Made by a program: the position numbers and the translations under genes | Notes under the pieces: model-generated | What the model was told of the DNA's origin: nothing | The model's input: only the letters and a program-made list of their open reading frames with translations | Database searches by the model: none | Assembly: GCA_964581095.1 (NCBI GenBank) | Contig: CAZONK010000009.1 | Location: 1-31,660, forward strand | DNA length: 31,660 nt | Origin: SZUA-230 sp964581095 | Lineage (GTDB): Bacteria; Bacteroidota; Bacteroidia; Cytophagales; Cyclobacteriaceae | Reading direction: 5' to 3' | Shown: positions 9,065-15,534 of the stretch, piece after piece | Numbering within the stretch: the first letter of the stretch is position 1 | How the letters are laid out: each line of letters starts with the position of its first letter

Positions 9065-9068
9065 ATGC

Positions 9069-9527
9069 TTATAGATCCACTATATTTACTTCATCCACAT
9101 AATCTTTTCGCATGGGGTATCCTTCCCAATCATCATCCAAAAATATCCGACGAAGATCCGGATGATTTTTAAAAACAATCCCGAATAAGTCATACACTTC
9201 CCGCTCATGAAAATCAGCAGTCCGCCAGATATCTGATACCGTTTCTATTTCAGGGTTTTTACGGGTATTTATTTTCGCTTTTATAACTACGCTATGATTT
9301 AACTGAGTGGATTTGAGATGATAAACTACCTCCATATGCTCAGGCCAATCCACACCGGTCAGGCAGAACAAAAAGTCAAACTGAAAATCCGGAGAGGTTC
9401 TCAATTCTTTAGCGAGTTTATAAAATTTTTCTGAAGGAATGGTGGCATTCAGGTAGCCCCTTTCTTCCTCAAACTCAGCTTCTGGTATGAACGACTGTAT
9501 CTTTTCCTGCAATTGTTGGTTATCCAT
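9069..9527 (-). CDS. nuoC: NADH-quinone oxidoreductase subunit C (complex I, 30-kDa subunit)
   Basis: This is a 152-residue peripheral-arm subunit that packs against NuoD. The family signature is clear: ADFHEREVYDLFGI at residues 104-117, followed by HPDLRRIFLDDDWEGYPMRK. I chose the ATG at 9525-9527. It lies 7 nt after the nuoB stop and gives the usual NuoC N-terminus. The frame stays open upstream to 9683, but that stretch overlaps the conserved C-terminal part of nuoB and reads as low-quality shadow sequence. The short product (about 150 against 200 or more in some phyla) is normal for compact NuoC. Confidence 0.95.
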   Translation of the reverse strand: MDNQQLQEKIQSFIPEAEFEEERGYLNATIPSEKFYKLAKELRTSPDFQFDFLFCLTGVDWPEHMEVVYHLKSTQLNHSVVIKAKINTRKNPEIETVSDIWRTADFHEREVYDLFGIVFKNHPDLRRIFLDDDWEGYPMRKDYVDEVNIVDL

Positions 9528-9534
9528 ATCAGGT

Positions 9535-10095
9535 CTATTTAAAATCTTCCAAAGGCTTTCTGGGCCGGCTAATTGATTCTGTCTTAATCTTCTTCTGCAG
9601 TTCAAGAATACCATTGAGCAATGCTTCCGGCCGAGGTGGGCAACCTGGCACATAAACATCAACGGGTATAACGTGGTCGGCACCTTTTACAACCGAATAG
9701 GTATTATAATAAAAAGGTCCTCCTGAAATAGCACAAGCACCCATTGCAATCACATACTTGGGTTCTGCCATTTGGTCGTACAACCTTTTCAAGACAGGTG
9801 CCATCTTATTTACAATAGTTCCGGCGATCACAATAAGGTCAGCCTGCCGGGGAGTGGCCCGGGCTACTTCTGTACCAAACCGTGACCAGTCGTGCCGGGA
9901 AGCACCGGTTGACATCATTTCAATTGCGCAGCAGGATGTTGCGAAAGTAAGTGGCCATAAGGAGTTTGCCCTCGACCAGTTAATAATGGCATCAATGGAC
10001 GAAATAACTATATTGGTGCTGCCCATTTCGGTAACCTGGCCAGGAAAATCCTTTAATAACTCCTGCTTTTGCTGATCTCGGTTTTGATTTTCCAT
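9535..10095 (-). CDS. nuoB: NADH-quinone oxidoreductase subunit B, [4Fe-4S] N2 (complex I)
   Basis: This subunit carries the terminal cluster N2 that reduces quinone. With the ATG at 10093-10095 it has 186 residues. The four cluster ligands are present: the adjacent pair Cys55-Cys56 (TSCCAIEM), Cys121 (GACAISGG) and Cys152 (VPGCPPRPEALL). I prefer this start because it sits 2 nt after the nuoA stop. An alternative in-frame ATG at 10105-10107 would overlap nuoA by 10 nt and add four residues. The longer frame back to 10326 runs antisense-free through nuoA and is not credible as protein. Confidence 0.95.
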   Translation of the reverse strand: MENQNRDQQKQELLKDFPGQVTEMGSTNIVISSIDAIINWSRANSLWPLTFATSCCAIEMMSTGASRHDWSRFGTEVARATPRQADLIVIAGTIVNKMAPVLKRLYDQMAEPKYVIAMGACAISGGPFYYNTYSVVKGADHVIPVDVYVPGCPPRPEALLNGILELQKKIKTESISRPRKPLEDFK

Positions 10096-10097
10096 TG

Positions 10098-10448
10098 CTA
10101 ATCCCATTTTAAAGCATCTTTCTTCCAGGCATAAAGGAGTCCCAACCCCAGAATAACCAGGAAGATTAAAATTTCGATAAACGCTACCATGCCCATGCTC
10201 TTCATTACAACCGCCCATGGAAATAGAAATACGGTTTCTATATCGAATATCAGAAAAATGATCGCAAACAGATAATATCCAACTTTGAACTGAACATAAG
10301 ACGAACCTTGTGTAGGTATCCCACATTCATATGACTCTTCTTTTGCCTTGTTTTTTAATTTTGGTGCTACAATCCAGCTGAGGATCATTCCAACTCCAAC
10401 GATGAAAACCGAACTAAGAAAAAAGAGGATCAATGCATTTTTATCCAT
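10098..10448 (-). CDS. nuoA: NADH-quinone oxidoreductase subunit A (complex I)
   Basis: This is a three-helix membrane subunit and the first gene of the nuo operon, encoding 116 residues. The conserved loop and helix are present: ESYECGIP (with the family cysteine), FKVGYYLFAIIFLIFDIETV, FLFPWAVV. Upstream are 232 nt without a gene before the DHOD-like gene. They contain a hairpin (10631-10664) and a weak promoter candidate (10554-10561), so the operon may start here or be read through from nifJ. Confidence 0.96.
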   Translation of the reverse strand: MDKNALILFFLSSVFIVGVGMILSWIVAPKLKNKAKEESYECGIPTQGSSYVQFKVGYYLFAIIFLIFDIETVFLFPWAVVMKSMGMVAFIEILIFLVILGLGLLYAWKKDALKWD

Positions 10449-10553
10449 TATACAAAGGGGTCAAAATTGGCGATGAAAATACATAAAAATTTATTAAATC
10501 TACCCTCTTTCATCCTTATAAAAATTAACGTGGATGTATTTGAATTCCGATGG

Positions 10554-10561
10554 CAAAAATA
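10554..10561 (-). promoter_or_regulatory. Candidate Bacteroidota -7 box upstream of nuoA
   Basis: On the minus strand the sequence reads TATTTTTG, a match to the Bacteroidota -7 consensus TAnnTTTG. It would give a leader of about 100 nt before nuoA. I found no TTG or TTTG at the expected -33 spacing (the nearest TTG is about 26 nt upstream), so support is modest. Confidence 0.3.
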
Positions 10562-10630
10562 AGCCTGAAACACAATCCTATGTATGACAACTATTTTTGT
10601 CTTAGGTGATTATTATCATGTTTGTTTTTT

Positions 10631-10664
10631 TGATTCTTATGTAATCTAAAACTCATAAGAATCA
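10631..10664 (-). terminator. Hairpin between the DHOD-like gene and nuoA (terminator-like, no U-tract)
   Basis: TGATTCTTATG (10631-10641) and CATAAGAATCA (10654-10664) form a perfect 11-bp stem with a 12-nt loop, starting 17 nt past the stop of the DHOD-like gene. The base of the stem is followed on the transcribed strand by A residues rather than T residues, so it is not a canonical intrinsic terminator. It could end or attenuate the nifJ transcript, stabilise its 3' end, or be an operator for nuoA. Confidence 0.45.
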
Positions 10665-10680
10665 CAGTTTCAGACCATCT

Positions 10681-11673
10681 CTAAATTTGGTATCCTGTCA
10701 ATGCTTTCATATACAAAGCACGCTCATACGCTCCCGGGTTCGCAACATTTTTATGACTCATGCTACCCCTCATCTGCTCGATCGACTCGTATTCATTATC
10801 GTCCATCCATTCGCGAATTTCCATTTCGATCCTGGATATTCTGGAGATACCTTTTTTCAATAATACCGAATTCAACATCGCTACGTTTGCTCCCACCATC
10901 ATCATCTTAATAACGTCCAGACCTGTATGAATACCTGAAGTTGCTGCCAGGTCTGCCTTTACCTGACCGTATAAAATAGCTAACCAACGCATAGGTAACC
11001 TGAGGTTAGTAGGTTTGCTCAATACAATATTAGGTTTTACTTCCAGCACATTCAAATCAATATCTGGCTGGTAAAACCTGTTAAACAACACAAGTGCATC
11101 TGCGCCTGCATCCACAACTTTTTTTGCCATGTTGGCCATATTTGAGAAATATGGACTCAGTTTTAAAGCAACCGGAATATTAATATTCTCTTTAACTGCC
11201 TTTAAAATATCAAGGTAGTTTTGCTCTACTTCTTCTGCGGTCACATCAATCTCCACAGGAATATTATAAATATTTAGCTCCAATGCATCAGCACCTGCCT
11301 GTTCAATAAGGCTTGCGTAATGTTCCCATCCACCTGCAGAATACCCATTGAGGCTGGCAATTATGGGGATAGAGACTGCAGATTTAGCTTTTGTAATATG
11401 CTCGAGATAAACTTCCGGTCCCTGCTTGAATTCATCAGGCTCAGGAAAATAGCTTAGCGCTTCAGCAAAACTTTCAGTACCGGCTGTTGTATGATGATGA
11501 AATTCATGCTCATCAAATACAAGCTGCTCTTCAAACAAAGAGTATAACACAACAGCAGAAGCACCTGAATCCTCCATTTGCCGGATACGGTGTAAATCTT
11601 CAGAAAGAGGTGAAGCTGAAACTACCAATGGTGTTTTCAGCTCCATTCCCAGATATTTTGTTTTTAAATTCAT
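10681..11673 (-). CDS. Dihydroorotate dehydrogenase-like flavoprotein, partner of NifJ
   Basis: This is a 330-residue TIM-barrel FMN protein of the class 1 dihydroorotate dehydrogenase superfamily. Visible features are the N-terminal MNLKTKYLGMELKTPLVVSAS, the strand ADALELNIYNIP (129-139), KLSP at 171-174 (conserved Lys), and the FMN phosphate region SGIHTG at 246-251. In true class 1 enzymes the loop after ELN reads SCPN, with the catalytic Cys; here it reads ELNIYNIP and has no Cys or Ser at that point, so ordinary DHODH activity is doubtful. The stop is 17 nt before a hairpin. The ATG lies 40 nt after the nifJ stop on the same strand, implying one operon. A redox role associated with NifJ is plausible but unproven. 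Confidence 0.88.
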   Translation of the reverse strand: MNLKTKYLGMELKTPLVVSASPLSEDLHRIRQMEDSGASAVVLYSLFEEQLVFDEHEFHHHTTAGTESFAEALSYFPEPDEFKQGPEVYLEHITKAKSAVSIPIIASLNGYSAGGWEHYASLIEQAGADALELNIYNIPVEIDVTAEEVEQNYLDILKAVKENINIPVALKLSPYFSNMANMAKKVVDAGADALVLFNRFYQPDIDLNVLEVKPNIVLSKPTNLRLPMRWLAILYGQVKADLAATSGIHTGLDVIKMMMVGANVAMLNSVLLKKGISRISRIEMEIREWMDDNEYESIEQMRGSMSHKNVANPGAYERALYMKALTGYQI

Positions 11674-11713
11674 GGCAATAATTTTATATCAATCGAATCT
11701 GATTTCTAATTAG

Positions 11714-14700
11714 TTATTTAGTTTCAATTTCATGCTCCGCAAGGTATTTGTAATACTTAAACCTCTCATCTGCATTTTCTTGTGCTCTTTGATAATATTC
11801 CTTGCCCACTTCAGGATTGCTTTTTAGCAACATTTTGAATCTGTTTTCCATATTCAAATATTCCGAAACTTTAATTTTTGCAGGTTTACTATCCAGGATG
11901 AAAGCATTCTTACCTTCTTTCTTAAGATCAGGATTGTAGCGATACAATAGCCATTGACCACTTTCTACAGCAGCTTTTTGATTCTTCAGGGGATGATTCA
12001 TATCAATTCCATGAGCAATACAATGCGAATAAGCAATAATGATGGAAGGACCATCAAAAGCTTCAGCTTCTGAAAATACCTTGAGCGTGTGAAGGTCCTT
12101 TGCCCCCATTGCCACGCTGGCCACATAAGTATTGCCATACGCCATCGCCATCAAACCCAGGTCTTTTTTCTTACCCGGCTTACCTCCTGCTGCAAACTTA
12201 GCCACTGCACTTGTAGGTGTAGATTTAGACATCTGCCCACCTGTATTGCTATAGACCTCCGTATCCAGGACAAGGATATTAACGTTCTTGCCAGAGGCTA
12301 TTACATGGTCAAGCCCGCCATATCCAATGTCGTAAGCCCAGCCATCTCCACCTATAATCCATACACTTTTCTTAACAAGATAATCAGCAAGGGATATTAA
12401 CCGATCAGCCCTGACTGAATCCATTTCCTTGAGTTTATTTTTTAGTTCGCCCACACGATCCCGTTGTGCATAAATTAGTTGCTCATCAGATTGGTCGGCG
12501 GAAATGATATCCTCTGCTAATTGCCCGATGTCTCCGGAAAGTTCCTTCAATAACGTGATGGCCATTTCATTTTGCTGATCGATTGAAAGCCTGAATCCAA
12601 GGCCAAATTCTGCATTATCTTCAAAGAGTGAATTCGACCATGCCGGGCCGTACCCATCACTATTCTTAGTCCATGGCGTTGTTGGAAGGTTACCTCCGTA
12701 TATTGAGGAACATCCGGTGGCATTTGCAATTATTGCCCGGTCGCCAAATAATTGTGAAACCAGTTTCACGTAGGGTGTTTCACCACAACCAGAGCAGGCA
12801 CCAGAAAACTCAAACAAAGGCCTTTGAATTTGCTGCTGTGCAATATTGGCAACATTGATCCTGCTTCTGTCAAAATCAGGAAGATTATTGAAGAAGTCCC
12901 AGTTCTCATTTTCAGTGACCCCCAGTTCAGGAGAAAGTGTAACCATATTAAGGGCCTTCCGGCTGACATTGGTTTTATCTTTAACCGGACAGGCTTCCAC
13001 ACAAACACTACATCCTGTACAATCATATGGTGATACCTGGATAGAATATTTGAGATTCCCTTCTTTCCAACCTTTATCCCGCGGATCCACGGCTTTAAAT
13101 GTTGATGGAGCATTACCAAGTTCTTTTTCTTCGAATGTATTGATCCTTATTACTGCATGGGGACATACCATGGCACACTTGCCGCACTGAATACAAATAT
13201 CTTCATCCCACTCAGGTATTTCAAGCCCAATATTCCTTTTCTCATACTGGGCAGTTCCTATTGGATAGGTGCCATCTTCGGGCATTGCGCTTACAGGTAG
13301 CTCATCACCAAATCCAGCAATTATTTTACCCAATACATTTTTCACAAAATCCGGAGAATTTTCCGGTACCGGAGGATGAATATTTGTGGTGGAAGTTACT
13401 TTACTACCAACATTTACTTCGTGCAAGTGGTCAAGGGTGTTATCCACAGCCTTAAGGTTCATATCAACGATTGCCTTTCCTTTTCTTCCGTAAGTCTTAA
13501 TAATTGAAGATTTAATGGCTTCAATTGCTTTCTCTTTTGGTAGAACGCCACTTATTGCAAAGAAACAAACCTGCATTACGGTATTGATTCTCCTTCCCAT
13601 TCCACTAGTTTCGGCAACTTGCTGTGCATCGATGGTATAGACTTTCAGCTTCTTCTCTAAAATGGTTTCCTGAACATTCTTTGGAAGTGACTCCCAGACT
13701 TTATCAGTATCCGTTGGAGAATTGATTAGAAATGTTCCATTCTCACCAATCAGGTGCAACATCTCCACTCTTTCGAGAAATACTGTTTGATGACAAGCCA
13801 CAAAATCTGCTTTGCTTATCAGGTAAGGGGCATGAATAGGATCAGGTCCGAATCGTAAATGAGAAATAGTTGTAGAACCCGATTTTTTTGAGTCATATAC
13901 AAAGTAGCCCTGTCCGTAATTCTCTGTGTTTTCTCCAATAATCTTGATCGTATTTTTATTTGCACCTACTGTTCCATCGGAGCCTAAACCAAAAAATATT
14001 GCTTTAATTGTTTTTTCTGATTCGATATCAAAATTTTTATCATAAGTAAGGCTGGTATTAGTAACATCATCATTAATCCCAATCGTGAAATGGTTCTTAG
14101 ATTCTTTCCCTTTCAGATTATCAAACACACCCTTTACCATTCCCGGGGTAAATTCTTTGGATGAAAGACCATACCTTCCACCCACGATATGTGGCATTGA
14201 AGAAGATCCATTGTTCATCATTTTCTCAGCATATGCATGAACTACATCAAGATATAATGGTTCTCCTTCCGCTCCGTTTTCTTTGGTCCTGTCGAGTACA
14301 GCTATTGATTTCACTGTATTGGGAATAGCATCGATAAGTGCCTTACCATCAAATGGCCTGTAAAGTCGAACTTTTAATAACCCGGTTTTTTCACCGCCCT
14401 TGTTCAATGAATCCACTGTATCCTGAATAGTATCACAACCGGAGGCCATGGCAATCACTACCTTTTCAGCCTGGGGGTCGCCATAGTACTCAAATATTCT
14501 ATACGTCCGACCGGTTAATTTTGCAAATCGATCCATGTATTCCTGAACAATCCCCGGGCATGCCTGGTAGTATTTATTGCCTGATTCCCGATTCTGGAAA
14601 AATACGTCCGGGTTTTGTGCAGTACCCCGAATAACCGGATTTTCTGGTTTTAATGAACGGTTTCGATGCTGGGCTACATACTCGTCATCAATCATCGCAC

Positions 14701-15277
14701 GCATCACATCGTCAGGGATCACCTCCACTTTCAATACCTCATGTGAAGTACGGAACCCATCGAAAAAGTGCATGAACGGAACCCTCGACTTTAATGTGGC
14801 TGCCTGGGCGATAAGCGCGAAGTCCATCGCTTCCTGCACATTTGAAGAACTCAACATTCCAAATCCGGTAGTACGGGTCGCCATTACATCGCTATGGTCA
14901 CCAAAAATTGATAACGCATGTGTAGCAACTGACCTGGCAGTGATATTAAATACTGTTGATGTAAGCTCTCCTGCAATTTTAAACATATTTGGAACCATAA
15001 GCAGGAGCCCCTGGGAAGCAGTAAATGTAGTGGTAAGTGTTCCGGTTTGTAATGCACCATGCACCGCACCAGCTGCTCCTCCTTCACTTTGCATTTCATA
15101 TACAATAGGCACATCACCCCAGATATTTTTTATACCTTTCGCCGACCATTCATCTGCCAGTTCAGCCATACTTGAAGAAGGTGTGATCGGGTAAATGGCA
15201 CAAACCTCGTTTACCCTGTATGCTACATAGGCTGTTGCTTCATTTCCATCTATCGTTAAATATTTTTTCTTTCCCAT
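11714..15277 (-). CDS. nifJ: Pyruvate:ferredoxin (flavodoxin) oxidoreductase
   Basis: This enzyme oxidatively decarboxylates pyruvate to acetyl-CoA and CO2 and reduces ferredoxin or flavodoxin. It is a single-chain, all-domain form of 1187 residues, full length for the family. Domains in order: N-terminal pyruvate/TPP pyrimidine-binding domain (YPITPSSSMAELADEW at about 29-44; catalytic-type Glu65 in SEGGAAG), transketolase-like C domain, gamma domain, EKR linker (QYEKRNIG near 676), two [4Fe-4S] motifs near 693 (CIQCGKCAMVCP) and 750 (CTGCSVCVEACP), and the TPP/Mg domain (CSGCGETPYV near 826, GGDGWAYDIGYGG near 974, LDTEVYSNTGGQMSKSTP near 1000). The proximal-cluster cysteines of the TPP domain (CSGCG, ATGCSS) are present. 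It lies upstream of the DHOD-like gene and complex I on the same strand. Confidence 0.97.
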   Translation of the reverse strand: MGKKKYLTIDGNEATAYVAYRVNEVCAIYPITPSSSMAELADEWSAKGIKNIWGDVPIVYEMQSEGGAAGAVHGALQTGTLTTTFTASQGLLLMVPNMFKIAGELTSTVFNITARSVATHALSIFGDHSDVMATRTTGFGMLSSSNVQEAMDFALIAQAATLKSRVPFMHFFDGFRTSHEVLKVEVIPDDVMRAMIDDEYVAQHRNRSLKPENPVIRGTAQNPDVFFQNRESGNKYYQACPGIVQEYMDRFAKLTGRTYRIFEYYGDPQAEKVVIAMASGCDTIQDTVDSLNKGGEKTGLLKVRLYRPFDGKALIDAIPNTVKSIAVLDRTKENGAEGEPLYLDVVHAYAEKMMNNGSSSMPHIVGGRYGLSSKEFTPGMVKGVFDNLKGKESKNHFTIGINDDVTNTSLTYDKNFDIESEKTIKAIFFGLGSDGTVGANKNTIKIIGENTENYGQGYFVYDSKKSGSTTISHLRFGPDPIHAPYLISKADFVACHQTVFLERVEMLHLIGENGTFLINSPTDTDKVWESLPKNVQETILEKKLKVYTIDAQQVAETSGMGRRINTVMQVCFFAISGVLPKEKAIEAIKSSIIKTYGRKGKAIVDMNLKAVDNTLDHLHEVNVGSKVTSTTNIHPPVPENSPDFVKNVLGKIIAGFGDELPVSAMPEDGTYPIGTAQYEKRNIGLEIPEWDEDICIQCGKCAMVCPHAVIRINTFEEKELGNAPSTFKAVDPRDKGWKEGNLKYSIQVSPYDCTGCSVCVEACPVKDKTNVSRKALNMVTLSPELGVTENENWDFFNNLPDFDRSRINVANIAQQQIQRPLFEFSGACSGCGETPYVKLVSQLFGDRAIIANATGCSSIYGGNLPTTPWTKNSDGYGPAWSNSLFEDNAEFGLGFRLSIDQQNEMAITLLKELSGDIGQLAEDIISADQSDEQLIYAQRDRVGELKNKLKEMDSVRADRLISLADYLVKKSVWIIGGDGWAYDIGYGGLDHVIASGKNVNILVLDTEVYSNTGGQMSKSTPTSAVAKFAAGGKPGKKKDLGLMAMAYGNTYVASVAMGAKDLHTLKVFSEAEAFDGPSIIIAYSHCIAHGIDMNHPLKNQKAAVESGQWLLYRYNPDLKKEGKNAFILDSKPAKIKVSEYLNMENRFKMLLKSNPEVGKEYYQRAQENADERFKYYKYLAEHEIETK

Positions 15278-15302
15278 TTTAATATCCCTTAATATTTTAA
15301 AC

Positions 15303-15326
15303 TCACGTGAATTGCCATCAAAATTT
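15303..15326 (-). promoter_or_regulatory. Possible nifJ promoter box with an adjacent 8-bp palindrome
   Basis: On the minus strand AAATTTTG (15326-15319) differs from the TAnnTTTG box by one base and lies 41 nt ahead of the nifJ ATG. A perfect 8-bp palindrome, TCACGTGA (15303-15310), falls between it and the start codon and could be a regulator site. No -33 element stands out at normal spacing. Both are weak calls. Confidence 0.2.
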
Positions 15327-15458
15327 CGGCTTCGAAGTTACTCCGATATTAGGGCTCAAAAAATGACATTGGTCAGCCTTGTAACCATAATAAATCATAT
15401 CGGTCAAGTATTGAATTTACATTAATTTATCAGGTCACGATTTGTTTTATAATCAATC

Positions 15459-15499
15459 ACCTGCAGGTAGTGCATTTTTACCAATTTGGTATAACTTTG
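15459..15499 (+). promoter_or_regulatory. carB promoter region with two palindromes
   Basis: TAACTTTG at 15492-15499 is an exact match to the Bacteroidota -7 box TAnnTTTG and would start transcription about 30 nt before the carB ATG. Directly against its upstream edge is an interrupted palindrome, TACCAA-T-TTGGTA (15479-15491). About where a -33 element would lie is ACCTGCAGGT (15459-15468), a perfect 10-bp palindrome; no TTG is present there. This arrangement suggests a regulated promoter, either repressed at the palindrome or activator-dependent. Confidence 0.45.
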
Positions 15500-15534
15500 G
15501 GCTAATTTGAACGAGAACAATTTATCCTATTTGA

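Noticed and set aside
9528..9683. Longer N-terminus for nuoC
   Set aside because: It would overlap the conserved C-terminal region of nuoB and adds sequence unlike any NuoC; ATG at 9525-9527 gives the usual start.
10096..10326. Longer N-terminus for nuoB
   Set aside because: It runs through nuoA in another frame; ATG at 10093-10095 gives the normal NuoB start just after nuoA.
12766..13190. Several overlapping frames on both strands within nifJ
   Set aside because: All are alternative frames of the iron-sulfur domain region of NifJ; cysteine-rich look comes from the ferredoxin motifs.
14577..15194. 205-codon plus-strand frame opposite nifJ
   Set aside because: It is antisense to the conserved N-terminal pyruvate-binding domain of NifJ and has no recognisable motif; long antisense shadows are common opposite biased genes.
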